62,339 nt of DNA, taken from positions 1-62,339 of the forward strand of contig JAIPFY010000010.1 in NCBI GenBank assembly GCA_021736385.1, given 5' to 3'. A program made the translations under genes and the position numbers. Within the stretch, counting starts at the first letter, position 1. Every line of letters begins with the position of its first letter. Shown in pieces: positions 1-9,188 of the stretch. The stretch comes from Spirochaetia bacterium. GTDB lineage: Bacteria; Spirochaetota; Spirochaetia; CAKZLE01. The notes below the pieces were generated by a model, which saw only the letters and a list, made by a program, of their open reading frames with translations, made no database searches and was not told where the DNA came from.

Positions 1-67
1 GATACCGATCCCACTCCCTCTCGGTGACAAAATCCTGTACTGATCGTTGAATGTTCTTTATCTCCAT
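1..67 (-). CDS. MazG-like nucleotide pyrophosphohydrolase, N-terminal fragment (cut by window edge)
   Basis: Reading the minus strand from an ATG at 67 gives 22 codons, beginning MEIKNIQRSVQDFVTERE and followed by WDRY, that run off the window. This matches the usual opening of small MazG-like nucleotide pyrophosphohydrolases, which hydrolyse non-canonical or excess NTPs and dNTPs to monophosphates. The family continues with a helical bundle carrying an ExxE metal site, which lies outside the window. A GAGGA ribosome binding site lies about six bases before the ATG. Recognition rests only on the N-terminal signature, so the assignment is good but not proven. Confidence 0.65.
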   Translation of the reverse strand, partial: MEIKNIQRSVQDFVTEREWDRY

Positions 68-129
68 GAATAATCCTCACTAACAGGTTGGTTGATCCAT
101 GGTACATCGTAATGAGACAAAGGTCCATC

Positions 130-161
130 GATGAAGGATGATGCCCGCATGATCCTTCATC
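130..161 (-). terminator. Inverted repeat downstream of the desaturase-like gene
   Basis: Ten-base arms GATGAAGGAT and ATCCTTCATC flank a small inner ATGC/GCAT stem. The repeat lies between the stop of the gene at 285 and the start of the MazG-like gene at 67. No clear T-run follows on the minus strand, so it may be a weak terminator or an RNA-stabilising hairpin. Confidence 0.4.
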
Positions 162-284
162 ATTCACAAGTGGCCTCGTGCATCAGTGACGAACTGCCGG
201 CTCTGCAGGGAGCTCTTCTGCCAGTTAAAGCACATTGCTCTGCCGTTTGATCGGTTCAGCCTTATCAGGATATGCTCGGCAGGC

Positions 285-1883
285 TCAGGAGAGCTCTGTA
301 TGGACCAGATCTGCAGCCATCCGTGCAGTCATGATACAGGTGGGCAGGCCTGCAGGGCTGACGGTCCACTGCCCTGCACGATAGAGATCGGGCATGGGGG
401 TAAGGATCGCCTTCTTCATGTTGAGCATCCCGGCATCGATGGGAACCTCCTGCTCGAAGGACCAGCCTACGATAGCCCCTTCAGAACTGTAGACATTCCT
501 CTCGATACTCAGCGGGCTTGCGGCAAAAGAGAAGAGGATATGCTCCTTCAGTGCTCCATAGACCGATGCCGTGAGCGTATCGATCATCATTTCGCTGATC
601 CTCTTCTCGAACTCATCATACCAGCCCTCTTCATCGATCCTCCGTGTCAGCTCATAATCGAAGAGAAAACTGGCGATCAGGCCGCTCTGTCCCTCAGGGG
701 CAGCACTGCTGTCGTTGAGTACCGGCAGGGAGATCTCGTAGGTGTTCAGACGGCAGAAGGACTCAAGCCAGGAGTAGAACGCGTCCCGGGAGAGCTGCTG
801 CCAGCCATCAAGGATTGCGGCAAGGTCAGCACGATGGAGTTCGCCGAGGCCTGTGCGTGAGGGCGTGTAGAAGAAGTGGCCCTCTGAGATCTTGCTGAAG
901 TATGAAGGGGGGAGGTCCACTGCCAGAAAGAGGGTGAAGACCGACTCTGCCCCGCGGCTGGAGAGGATCCTCTCCTGCTCCTTGAGAATACCGGCCCGCT
1001 CTGACTCTGGGAACTCTTCTGCAGCTATCATACGGTAGAGATGCTTCAGGTCAGCACACCAGATGAGCTTGTCGTAGGTGTACTGGTTCCCGCTGCTGTC
1101 AGTAAGGCTCCTGCGATGTGCATCAAGCTGTACTACCTCCGCACCGGTCCTGACTTCTGATCCGATCTCTGTAAGACGGGCCCTCAGTGCATTCGGGATG
1201 CTGCCGACACCCCCTTGAGGGTAGTAGTAGTCAGGGTAGAGGGAGAAGTAACTCATGGCAAAGAAGGCAGGGGTCTTCTTGAAGAAGTGCTGTGAGATGA
1301 TGTCTATCAGGGCTTTGTTCTCAAGCAGCCCATTGAGGAACTGCTCCATGGGCATCCGCATCCGCATGATCGCAGCCCCTGTTGCCAGGAAACGGATGAT
1401 CCAGAGGATGAAGGTGCTCAGATAGTATCTGATGTCACGCTTGGCATCCTTGAAGAAGGGGCTGTCGCTTCCGAAGAGTACCTGCATGTAGATATCGAAC
1501 TTCCTGATGACCTTGATGACCCGTTCCACATCTTTGGTGCTTTCGGGATAGAGCTCCTTGAGCAGCAGCTCATAATCTCTGAGGCTCTCAGGCGTATCGG
1601 CACTGATGATCTTATCCTCGACCCCGAGTGATACCTTGCTCGGCAGCAGCGGCAGGTCTATCTGCAGCTCTTCCAGCATGGGCTTGATCATCCCGGCATT
1701 CTCCACGGCACGGATCCCCCCGTCAAAGAGGAACCCATCCCGGGTAAAGGAGTTCACAAGACCTCCGCAGGTCGTGTTCTTCTCCAGCAGCAGTACTTCA
1801 TGGTCCCTCATGGCAAGGGATGTTGCCGCAGTCAGACCGGTGATCCCGGCCCCGACGATGATGATCCTGTGGTGCTCTGCCAT
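285..1883 (-). CDS. FAD-dependent oxidoreductase of the phytoene desaturase / carotenoid isomerase family
   Basis: The 532-residue protein opens with a Rossmann FAD-binding motif (GAGITG, residues 11-16) followed by an acidic residue and a GG pair near residue 40, the layout of the CrtI/CrtISO-type NAD(P)-binding-like flavoproteins. A C-terminal segment with AGQWTVSPAGLP resembles the second FAD-contacting motif of this family. Members desaturate or isomerise polyprenoids, but many bacterial homologues act on unknown substrates. No carotenoid synthesis gene is present nearby, so the substrate cannot be named. The ATG at 1883 has a GGAGG site about eight bases upstream. The gene stands alone, with the helicase gene more than 360 bases upstream in the same direction. 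Confidence 0.8.
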   Translation of the reverse strand: MAEHHRIIIVGAGITGLTAATSLAMRDHEVLLLEKNTTCGGLVNSFTRDGFLFDGGIRAVENAGMIKPMLEELQIDLPLLPSKVSLGVEDKIISADTPESLRDYELLLKELYPESTKDVERVIKVIRKFDIYMQVLFGSDSPFFKDAKRDIRYYLSTFILWIIRFLATGAAIMRMRMPMEQFLNGLLENKALIDIISQHFFKKTPAFFAMSYFSLYPDYYYPQGGVGSIPNALRARLTEIGSEVRTGAEVVQLDAHRRSLTDSSGNQYTYDKLIWCADLKHLYRMIAAEEFPESERAGILKEQERILSSRGAESVFTLFLAVDLPPSYFSKISEGHFFYTPSRTGLGELHRADLAAILDGWQQLSRDAFYSWLESFCRLNTYEISLPVLNDSSAAPEGQSGLIASFLFDYELTRRIDEEGWYDEFEKRISEMMIDTLTASVYGALKEHILFSFAASPLSIERNVYSSEGAIVGWSFEQEVPIDAGMLNMKKAILTPMPDLYRAGQWTVSPAGLPTCIMTARMAADLVHTELS

Positions 1884-2250
1884 ACCTGTGTACCTCCAAG
1901 CTGTAAGATTGATGCCTATGCATAGCAGTATACCATGGCACTATGCACTTTTGGTACACAGAATCACCAGATCTTCAGGGAAGAACAACATGGGGGGATC
2001 CTGTCGATTACCTTTGTCGTGGTCTATCCCTGTCTCATGGTCTGTGGATCGGGTACCTCAAGGAGAGGTGGATATGAGTGGTCATCGATGCATACCGATG
2101 GAAGGCTCTGATTGCAGACGGGATATCCCTGTCTCATCATGGTTTGCTATGAATACCTGAAACAGATACTCGATACCTGTTTTCTATGATGAAGAAGCAT
2201 CGCAGGACAAGAATGCGGTCTCCTGTACTGTTGTTCGTCGTACTGCTTCT
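1884..2250. other. Intergenic region without a recognisable gene
   Basis: This 367-base stretch separates two minus-strand genes. On the minus strand a TATACT at 1932-1927 could be a -10 element for the desaturase-like gene, but no convincing -35 lies 16-18 bases upstream. Short reading frames here run through into neighbouring genes and show no family resemblance or ribosome binding site. I see no repeat, RNA gene or operator. Confidence 0.6.
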
Positions 2251-4440
2251 TCAGCTCTCAGCCTGCACTGTGTCGCCCTCCCGGGCACAGGAGGCCAGAT
2301 CTTCACTGGATGACTGCGCCTCATACTCATGGAAGACCGATGTGAGCTCATCGATGAGAGGATTGTCGCTGTGCTGCAGGGTGAAGATCTGCAGATTATC
2401 AAGGGCACGGGTCATAGACATATAGATCAGGTTTCGTGCTGCCTGCAGTGCTGCGTCAGGGGCCAGACGGGAGGAGACGGTGATTGACGGAAGGATGAGC
2501 ATGACTACCGCGAACTCTACCCCCTTCGCCGAATGGCATGTCGATATCCTGATCCCCTCGGTCTCTTCGAACTGGAAGGCATATTCATGGATATCACAGA
2601 AGGGAAGCTCCATCAGGGTGAGGCCCTTACCTATCTCGGTGAGGGTCTTGCGGTCCGGGGCCAGGATCCCGATGTTCTCAGGGGCATACCCGAGGACATC
2701 AAGGAAGAACCTGATACGCTCTGAGAGGATTCCCAGCAGCTGTTCAGAGTTCTTTCTCTGCCAGAGCTCCACAGCAGGGCCCTCCCGGAAGGAGTGGCTC
2801 TCTTCGAAGGAGCTGGTCTGAACAGAGGTCTTCTGTCGATAGAGTTCTGAGAGCATATGGATCTGTCTGGTATTGCGGTGGTTTCCCGTGAGGGCATGTG
2901 ACCTTCCCACGATGTCCAGTCCCTGCTGCCTGAAACTCATGCCCGAGTAGTAGATGGACTGCCGATCATCGCCGGCCATGACCAGACCTGCTTGGGAGAG
3001 GGTCTTGAGCAGCATCAGATCTATCGGTGCAAGGTCCTGCAGCTCATCGATGAAGATACGCCTGACCATCATCCGCTGCCTCAGCTCAGGATGCTCCATG
3101 AGCTGCTCATAGAGAAAGAGCCTGCCGAACTCCTTGCTGAAGCCCTTCTCTGAGACCATCTGGGTCCTCACCTGCTCACTGAGCTCCCAGATCAGCTGCT
3201 TCTGCTGTTCCGTGAACTTGCCCTTCATGCCTCTTCGTGCCTTCGGATCATGCAGATAGGTCTCACGGGTCAGAGCCCTGCCGAAGATCGCCGTCTCGAT
3301 CTCAGCTTCCAGTTCTTTGGTTCCGATGAAATCGAAGGCTGCTGCCTCGGCTGCCTCAGAGACCCTCCGGTAGTTCATGCGGTATGCGGGATCGATCAGG
3401 TGCAGCCGTTCAAGGAGGAACGCATCGATGTTCTGTATCGTCAGCTGTCCATCTGGCTTGAGGATGCTTGAGAGATACCGGTCGAACTTGACGAGGGTAT
3501 GGGTATAGGTGAGGAGGACGAACCTCTCGGGTTCCTCCTCAAGCAGTCCCAATCCGGTCCGCTGCTGGGTGATCTGATCGATGAAGGCATGAATGAGTAC
3601 CAGGGTCTTGCCGGTACCGGCACCTCCCCGTATCAGGTAGTCTCCATGCTCTCTGATCCTGCTGCATACCAGCCGCTGCTGCTCGGAGAGGATCATGGTG
3701 CTTCTCTCGTAGTCGGCACGGGTCCTTGAATAGGTGGAATAGCGCTGCAGATAGGCGATGTACTGCTTCTGACCCTGCAGCCCCTGCAGCTGGTTCTTGA
3801 GCTTTCTCTCCTGTTCCCGGGCCTCAAAGAGCTTTCTGCGCTGCAGAGCATCCTTGTCCTTCACTGCCTCGAGCTGCTTTTTGAGCTTCCTGTTATCAGC
3901 GAGGGCTGCGTTGGCCTTCTGCTGGAGTGCCTCGAGGGTCTCGGCATCGGTGGGCAGGGGCTGCTCCTGCAGCCTGGAGTTCTCTTCCTGCAGTCTTCTG
4001 ACCGCTACTCTGAGCTGGATCAGTTCCCGCTGCTGCTCGACGGTGAAACTCCTGTCTCTCCAGACCGAGAGATTCCTCTCGAACTTCTCCAGGGTGCGAT
4101 CACTGATCCCCGCGAAGCTGCAGAAGTCAAGGAAGTTCTTCGTCGCCCCTACCGCCTCATCACCGGAGAGCCTGCTGAAACAGTGTCTGACCTCATTGGT
4201 GCAGCGATGTTCCTGACAGAGTCTCCAGATGACCTCCGGCTTTCCTATGCTGGTATCATGACCGAGCAGGATCGAGAGTAGCTGCAGTTTATCGGAGAAG
4301 GTCGGACTGAACTGGATCTCTTCATCGAAGCTGTGGGTATAGGACTCGATGAATGAGTGGATGGCAAGGACATAGAACCCCTCGTCGATACCATAGAGAG
4401 AGAGGATCCTGTCGAGTTCTTGAGACAGACTATGTTTCAT
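2251..4440 (-). CDS. Superfamily 1 (UvrD/Rep-like) DNA helicase with N-terminal coiled coil
   Basis: The 729-residue protein has an N-terminal region of unknown fold (about 1-130), a strongly charged coiled coil (about 130-225) and an SF1 ATPase core. Visible motifs are Walker A GGAGTGKT, Walker B FIDELQDL with the DEXQ arrangement of UvrD-like helicases, the motif III-like GDDRQSIY, TCHSAKGVEF (motif V region) and MSMTRAL (motif VI). Such proteins translocate on single-stranded nucleic acid in repair or replication restart. No nuclease domain or AddAB/RecBCD partner is adjacent. The start appears leaderless: an extended -10 (TGCTATACT) ends six bases before the ATG and there is no Shine-Dalgarno sequence. 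The exact cellular role is unknown. Confidence 0.85.
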   Translation of the reverse strand: MKHSLSQELDRILSLYGIDEGFYVLAIHSFIESYTHSFDEEIQFSPTFSDKLQLLSILLGHDTSIGKPEVIWRLCQEHRCTNEVRHCFSRLSGDEAVGATKNFLDFCSFAGISDRTLEKFERNLSVWRDRSFTVEQQRELIQLRVAVRRLQEENSRLQEQPLPTDAETLEALQQKANAALADNRKLKKQLEAVKDKDALQRRKLFEAREQERKLKNQLQGLQGQKQYIAYLQRYSTYSRTRADYERSTMILSEQQRLVCSRIREHGDYLIRGGAGTGKTLVLIHAFIDQITQQRTGLGLLEEEPERFVLLTYTHTLVKFDRYLSSILKPDGQLTIQNIDAFLLERLHLIDPAYRMNYRRVSEAAEAAAFDFIGTKELEAEIETAIFGRALTRETYLHDPKARRGMKGKFTEQQKQLIWELSEQVRTQMVSEKGFSKEFGRLFLYEQLMEHPELRQRMMVRRIFIDELQDLAPIDLMLLKTLSQAGLVMAGDDRQSIYYSGMSFRQQGLDIVGRSHALTGNHRNTRQIHMLSELYRQKTSVQTSSFEESHSFREGPAVELWQRKNSEQLLGILSERIRFFLDVLGYAPENIGILAPDRKTLTEIGKGLTLMELPFCDIHEYAFQFEETEGIRISTCHSAKGVEFAVVMLILPSITVSSRLAPDAALQAARNLIYMSMTRALDNLQIFTLQHSDNPLIDELTSVFHEYEAQSSSEDLASCAREGDTVQAES

Positions 4441-4446
4441 CCAACC

Positions 4447-4452
4447 AGTATA
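4447..4452 (-). promoter_or_regulatory. Extended -10 element of the helicase gene
   Basis: On the minus strand TGC-TATACT ends six bases before the ATG at 4440. The TGn extension can replace a -35, and none is visible. Transcription would start on or next to the start codon. Confidence 0.5.
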
Positions 4453-4606
4453 GCATGGAAGTATCGTATCTCATATATTGGTGAACGTGAGATTATATGC
4501 TCCTGCTGCGGCAGGAGCAGGAGCTCTGCTCAGAAAGAGGGACAGGAATGGTCTCCTCAGGAGATGGGGGCTGAAGAACCAGCGAGGGGGTCGGATACAG
4601 AGGTGC

Positions 4607-6082
4607 TCAGCTGGTGTGTATCCGGAACTGGATCGGCTGGGTATGGAACTTCTTCTTGAAGCACTTCGAAAAATAGCTGCCGTTCTCGATACCGACCTTC
4701 TTCGCCACCTCCTGGACCGACAGGTTGCTCGAGAGCAGGATGATGGAGGCCTTATCGAGGCGGTAGTTGATCAGGTATGAGTTCAAGGTCACCCCTACCT
4801 GCTTCTTGAAGAATCGGGAGAAATAATCCAGACTGAGATTCACATGATCAGCTATCTGTGTGACGCTCCTGATATCGGTATAGTGTTCCTCGATATATTC
4901 CAGGGCGTGCTCGACAGCAGGCGCGAACCTGTTGCGTTCGATGAGTTCCGCATTGCTCTCGATGGTCTGCACGATCCAGACCGACAGCTGTTCGAAGGTC
5001 CTGAAGCTGTTGATCGCAGACCTGAGGGCTTCGAGTTTTTCCGTGACTCTTCGTGACTTCTTATTGGTATAGATGATGAACGTACTCAGCAGTGCCATAT
5101 AGATATTGATCACCGCATCGATATCTGTGGGCTGAGTCTTCCTGAAATAGGCATTGATCTCCTTCAGCTGTTCTATCGTCTTCTCCTTCGCATAGGAGCG
5201 AATATTCGAGAGCGTGATGTCACAGAAGCTGTCTACCTGTTCGGTATCGAACTCCCTGTAGCGGTTCGGACCGGAACAGGAGGTGACGGTACTGAAGAAC
5301 AGCCTCTGATACCCTATCCAGCTGTTTCTGCACTCAGGAAGGATCTCCTCCAGTCTGAGTACGGTCTTCCCTAAGGAGACCCTGCTCCCGGTCTCTTGAG
5401 AGAGTACCCGTGCGAAGTCCAGCTTAGCTATGGAAAGATCGCGATCGGGGGCAGCACTGGACATGGAGAAGAGATAGAAGGAGTTCTTCTCCGTACTTCC
5501 TATCAGCCCTTCACGTACTATCTTCACATCTCCGCTCTCGTGCAGCTGGGGAAGCTGCGGTACCTCTCGATCGACTGCCGCGACAAAGCAGTCCGTTCCG
5601 CTGAGGGTACGGAACCTCTTGCTGATGATCTGTACAGCCTTAGGTGGTATGGTCCCATGCAGTACCCTCTCGAGCTGCTCTTCGGTCATGCTGCCATCTG
5701 AAGATCTGTTGGCGATCTGATCCTGACACTCCTGGATGAGTTCTGATAGCTTCTCCTTCGAGCACTCGTTCTTCAGGACGTACTCCTTGACATTGTAGGT
5801 GATCGCCTCTTTCGCGAACTTGAACTCATCATGGCTGCTGAGTACTACCAGCATCGCATCGGTGCCTGTCTCATTGATGCGCTTGAGGAATTCCAGCCCA
5901 TTCATCTTCGGCATCATCACATCGACGAAGATCAGGTCAAAATGATCTTCGTCCATCTTCTTCAACGCTTCCTCCCCGTTGGAGGCTGCAGCCACCAGAT
6001 CGATCTCATACGGAAGGCTGGAAATGGTGAATCTCAGCCACTCCTTTATCATCATCTCATCATCAATAATCAGTATCTTCAT
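4607..6082 (-). CDS. Response regulator with AraC-type DNA-binding domain (YesN family)
   Basis: This 491-residue protein has an N-terminal receiver domain with acidic residues at 7-8 and the phospho-acceptor Asp in VDVMMPKMNG (about residue 54). A middle region of roughly 240 residues is poorly conserved. The C-terminal AraC/XylS double helix-turn-helix (about 390-491) contains NLSLDYFSRFFKKQVG and IENGSYFSKCFKK. YesN-type regulators activate carbohydrate uptake operons after phosphorylation by a YesM-type kinase. The gene overlaps the end of the kinase gene by 20 bases, so the two are translationally coupled. The divergent operon beginning at 8066 is the likely target by position, although no operator has been identified. 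Confidence 0.92.
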   Translation of the reverse strand: MKILIIDDEMMIKEWLRFTISSLPYEIDLVAAASNGEEALKKMDEDHFDLIFVDVMMPKMNGLEFLKRINETGTDAMLVVLSSHDEFKFAKEAITYNVKEYVLKNECSKEKLSELIQECQDQIANRSSDGSMTEEQLERVLHGTIPPKAVQIISKRFRTLSGTDCFVAAVDREVPQLPQLHESGDVKIVREGLIGSTEKNSFYLFSMSSAAPDRDLSIAKLDFARVLSQETGSRVSLGKTVLRLEEILPECRNSWIGYQRLFFSTVTSCSGPNRYREFDTEQVDSFCDITLSNIRSYAKEKTIEQLKEINAYFRKTQPTDIDAVINIYMALLSTFIIYTNKKSRRVTEKLEALRSAINSFRTFEQLSVWIVQTIESNAELIERNRFAPAVEHALEYIEEHYTDIRSVTQIADHVNLSLDYFSRFFKKQVGVTLNSYLINYRLDKASIILLSSNLSVQEVAKKVGIENGSYFSKCFKKKFHTQPIQFRIHTS

Positions 6083-7871
6083 GATCGTTCTGTATCCTTG
6101 GTATTATGATCTGTATATCTGTTCCCCTGCCGGCCTCTGATGCTATATGCAGTCTGGCCCTGCCCTCATAGTAGAGCTGAAGCTTCGTTTGTACATTATA
6201 CAACCCTATATGGCTGTGGTCATCAGAGCAGGGCGGATCGAGGATGGTGTTGAGGGTCTCTTCGGTCATCCCGCAGCCGTTATCCCTGACATGGATCTCG
6301 ATGAAGTCAGGACCGAAGAGACTGAAAGCTATGCTGATGAGAGAATCTTCGGTCACCCCGTCAGCGAACCCGTGATAGATGCTGTTCTCGAGCAGCGGCT
6401 GGAGGACGAACTTCAGGATCTTCTCATGTTCCAGCCCTTCCTCGATCTCATAGGTGAAGGACAGTGAGCCGAACCGCTGTACCATGATGAAGCTGTAATC
6501 TTCCAGATAGTCGATGTTATCCACGATCGTGATCATGGACGAGTCGATCCTGAGGACCTTCTTCAGCATGTTCGAGAAACGGTCGATCATCTCCCGGGCG
6601 GTATCCTTCAGACCGAAGTCGACAAGACATCGGATGGTGAAGAGGGTGTTGTACATGAAATGGGGATTGATCTGCATCTGGAGGAATTCCAGTTCACTCG
6701 TTCGCTTCTCCCGCTCGGTGACTTTCAGCTCCTCTATGAGGGACTGGATCCTGTCGACGAAGTTCCTGCTGCTTTCGGCCATGGTGTATGACTCATAACA
6801 TCCCGTTGGTACGAACGGGACAGAGAGGTCTCCCGATCCTGCGATCTCCATGGAACGTGCAAGTTTCTCGAACGGAAGGGAGACCCTCTGAGAGAAGAAG
6901 ACCGCTACGATCAGGGATATGAGCAGGAGGATGCCGGTGAACAGTTCGATGGTCTTCGAGATATGTTCCAGCGGGTCGGTGATGACGTTCATGGGGATCT
7001 CTTCGACGACGATCCAGGGGTTCTCGAGGGAGCTGAACTTGGAGAAGAGGTAGTTCTCCCCGCTCTTCTTGATCTGTGCCCAGTTCTGTTCTTCAAAGAA
7101 GGCATTGAAGATCTTCATGTCATAGAAGAACCTGCCGACCATCGAGAGGGTGGGATGGGAGGCGATCTGGCCTCTGGTATCAACCAGATAGATGGTGCTC
7201 TGGAACCCGATGATCTGTGAGTAGATCCGATAGAGCTGACGCTCATCAAGATTGATCAGTATAGCACCGCTGGTCTGCCCGTCTGCATCCTTTATGAAGT
7301 TGACGAAGGAGATGACGTTCGTCTTCTCCTCACCACTCTTGAACAGGATGTTCGACTGCCACAGCGAGTCAATACGTTCCTTCTTTGCATGATAGAACCA
7401 GACGGTATCGACCAACCCCAGGAGGGTGTCGAGGTGGTTCTCCTGTGAGGAGTAGGAGAGCCCGTTATCGGCGATGATCTGAAGTTCATATTGGATATCA
7501 GAGAAGAAGATGGACTCATCGATCCGTTGTTTGATCGAATCGATGCTCTGTCTGAAAGCTGCCAGATCGATCCTCTCCTCCGGCGGCAGTGCCGCCTGCT
7601 CCCTGATATAATCCAGGTCGGCGTAGGAGACCGACAGCAGTTCGATCTTCTTGCAGTAATCGGAGACACTGTCGCTGATCTGCAGCAGCGTATCCTGCCT
7701 GCTGTGGGCAAAGCTCTCTACGGTCTTCGTCTTGAACAGGTACAGCGACAATCGTCCTGAACCGGCGATGATGCACAGGACTATCAGGGAGATGAAGATC
7801 GTGAGGATGGTGTGAAGCTTCAGCTTCCCTCTGAGCCGGAATCTGCTCCAGAATCTGCTATCGTTGTCCAT
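6063..7871 (-). CDS. Membrane sensor histidine kinase (YesM/LytS-like)
   Basis: The 602-residue protein has a first membrane helix at about 20-42, a periplasmic sensor region of about 255 residues, a second helix at about 300-320 and a HAMP linker. The kinase core carries the autophosphorylation site in QINPHFMYNTL (about residue 400) and a C-terminal HATPase with an N box (LLENSIYHGF) and G box (DNGCGM). This is the His_kinase (PF06580) layout typical of YesM. It should respond to an extracytoplasmic ligand and phosphorylate the YesN-like partner encoded next. The ATG lies six bases after an extended -10 (TGATAGAAT) and lacks a Shine-Dalgarno sequence, so its mRNA may be leaderless. Confidence 0.92.
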   Translation of the reverse strand: MDNDSRFWSRFRLRGKLKLHTILTIFISLIVLCIIAGSGRLSLYLFKTKTVESFAHSRQDTLLQISDSVSDYCKKIELLSVSYADLDYIREQAALPPEERIDLAAFRQSIDSIKQRIDESIFFSDIQYELQIIADNGLSYSSQENHLDTLLGLVDTVWFYHAKKERIDSLWQSNILFKSGEEKTNVISFVNFIKDADGQTSGAILINLDERQLYRIYSQIIGFQSTIYLVDTRGQIASHPTLSMVGRFFYDMKIFNAFFEEQNWAQIKKSGENYLFSKFSSLENPWIVVEEIPMNVITDPLEHISKTIELFTGILLLISLIVAVFFSQRVSLPFEKLARSMEIAGSGDLSVPFVPTGCYESYTMAESSRNFVDRIQSLIEELKVTEREKRTSELEFLQMQINPHFMYNTLFTIRCLVDFGLKDTAREMIDRFSNMLKKVLRIDSSMITIVDNIDYLEDYSFIMVQRFGSLSFTYEIEEGLEHEKILKFVLQPLLENSIYHGFADGVTEDSLISIAFSLFGPDFIEIHVRDNGCGMTEETLNTILDPPCSDDHSHIGLYNVQTKLQLYYEGRARLHIASEAGRGTDIQIIIPRIQNDHEDTDY

Positions 7872-7877
7872 GGTTCT

Positions 7878-7883
7878 ATTCTA
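7878..7883 (-). promoter_or_regulatory. Extended -10 element of the two-component operon
   Basis: On the minus strand TGA-TAGAAT ends six bases before the kinase ATG at 7871. No -35 is evident. The spacing implies transcription starting at the start codon. Confidence 0.45.
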
Positions 7884-8065
7884 TCATGGAACTATGGATC
7901 CACATACTCACGGAAAAGTCAGGATGCATCACCGGATTAGTACCATCAGGGATATGGATCTCCGGCAGGATGCCTGAATAATGAAAGAACTCACCTGCTT
8001 TCTCCCTATCGCGATGGCGAAAGGGGAGGACATAATGAACAGGTATTCAAACAAGGAGGACTACA

Positions 8066-9106
8066 GTGAAACGATTGATCGTAGCAGTATTGGTACTGGC
8101 AATGGTATTCCCATTATTCGGCCAGGGTGGAAAAGAAGCGAAAGAGACGAGCACCGACGGTCTTACGAAGATAGGGGTGCAGATCCAACCCTACTTCAAC
8201 GGTATGGTTGCCATGTATATCAGGGATAAAGGCTGGGCTGAGGAAGTCGGGCTGGATGTCGATCTGCAGGTGTATTCAAACGGTTCGACGGCGAACGAAG
8301 CCCTGGCAGCGGGGTTGTGGGACATCGGGTTCCAGGGAGCGGCCTACGTATTCGGCGTGATCAACAATGATGCGAAACTCGTAGGGAACTACGAAGAGAC
8401 ACGAGGGGATACGCTGTTCGTGAGAGAAGGCAGTGAGATCCTCAAAGCAAGGGGTTTCAACCCCACCTATCCTGAAGTCTATGGTGATCCCACCACCGTC
8501 ACCGGGAAGACCATCATCTATGCACCGGGAACATCACTGCACCAGCTGGTCATCGAGTATCTCGAACGGATCGGCGTATCTGTAGACGATGTGAGTAAAG
8601 TCCCCATGGATTACCAGACGGGTGAGCAGGTGTTCGCTACAGGAGAAGGGGACATAGCCGCCTTCCCGACCCCCTGGTCTCTGACCGTAGGTGAGAAGTA
8701 CGGATGGGTCCCCATTGCCACACTCTCTGATTTCGTGATGTCTACCGGAGACCTCATCGTCGCGAAAGACGCCTATGAGAACAAGAGAGAGGCGATGGTC
8801 AGTTACATGAAACTGGTCTACCGTGCGGCAGAGGAGCTGGAAGCGGATCATGACCTGAAGGCCAGGATGCTCGTGAAGTGGTATGAAGAGAACGGAAGAG
8901 AAGCTGATCTTGATTCTGCCAGACAGGAAGCAAAGCTGAGGATCCTGATCACACCTGAAGCACAGAAAGCCATGGATTACGGTGCTCCTGAGAACGCGAT
9001 CGCAGATTTCTACTCATACATCGGGAACATCGAACCGGAACAGGCAGAGATGTTCAAGGGCAACGTCGTCGATGATCTGTGGAAAGAGGTACTGGGAGTA
9101 CAGTAG
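8066..9106 (+). CDS. NitT/TauT-type ABC transporter substrate-binding protein (SsuA/THI5-like)
   Basis: This 346-residue protein has an N-terminal signal peptide (MKRLIVAVLVLAMVFPLFGQ) followed by GGKEAKE and no lipobox cysteine, so it is probably a soluble periplasmic protein. The body matches the NMT1/THI5-like fold: an early IGVQIQPYFNG, the segment SNGSTANEALAAG, and a second lobe with TGEQVFATGEGDIAAFP. Family members bind nitrate, taurine, sulfonates, aromatic sulfonates or thiamine precursors. Two permeases, two ATPases and a sulfatase follow, so an organosulfate or sulfonate ligand is a reasonable inference. The GTG at 8066 is chosen because AAGGAGG sits six bases upstream. Confidence 0.88.
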   Translation: MKRLIVAVLVLAMVFPLFGQGGKEAKETSTDGLTKIGVQIQPYFNGMVAMYIRDKGWAEEVGLDVDLQVYSNGSTANEALAAGLWDIGFQGAAYVFGVINNDAKLVGNYEETRGDTLFVREGSEILKARGFNPTYPEVYGDPTTVTGKTIIYAPGTSLHQLVIEYLERIGVSVDDVSKVPMDYQTGEQVFATGEGDIAAFPTPWSLTVGEKYGWVPIATLSDFVMSTGDLIVAKDAYENKREAMVSYMKLVYRAAEELEADHDLKARMLVKWYEENGREADLDSARQEAKLRILITPEAQKAMDYGAPENAIADFYSYIGNIEPEQAEMFKGNVVDDLWKEVLGVQ

Positions 9107-9128
9107 CAGTACGACTACATACATACGA

Positions 9129-9174
9129 ATGATGGCAGTCAGTGATTCGGTGATCGGATCGCGGCTGCCATCAT
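9129..9174 (+). promoter_or_regulatory. Intercistronic stem-loop after the binding-protein gene
   Basis: Ten-base perfect arms ATGATGGCAG (9129-9138) and CTGCCATCAT (9165-9174) enclose a 26-base loop, between the binding-protein stop and the first permease. Similar hairpins follow the other three binding-protein genes in the window. The likely role is partial termination or protection of the upstream message, giving more binding protein than permease. Confidence 0.65.
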
Positions 9175-9188
9175 CTCAGGGTAGAACA

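Noticed and set aside
186-860. 224-codon plus-strand frame over the desaturase-like gene
   Set aside because: Antisense to a confidently assigned gene and without a ribosome binding site or recognisable domain.
9129-9188. ATG at 9129/9132 as the start of the first NitT/TauT permease
   Set aside because: These codons form one arm of the intercistronic hairpin and have no ribosome binding site; the TTG at 9189 has AGGG at good spacing and gives the normal family length.
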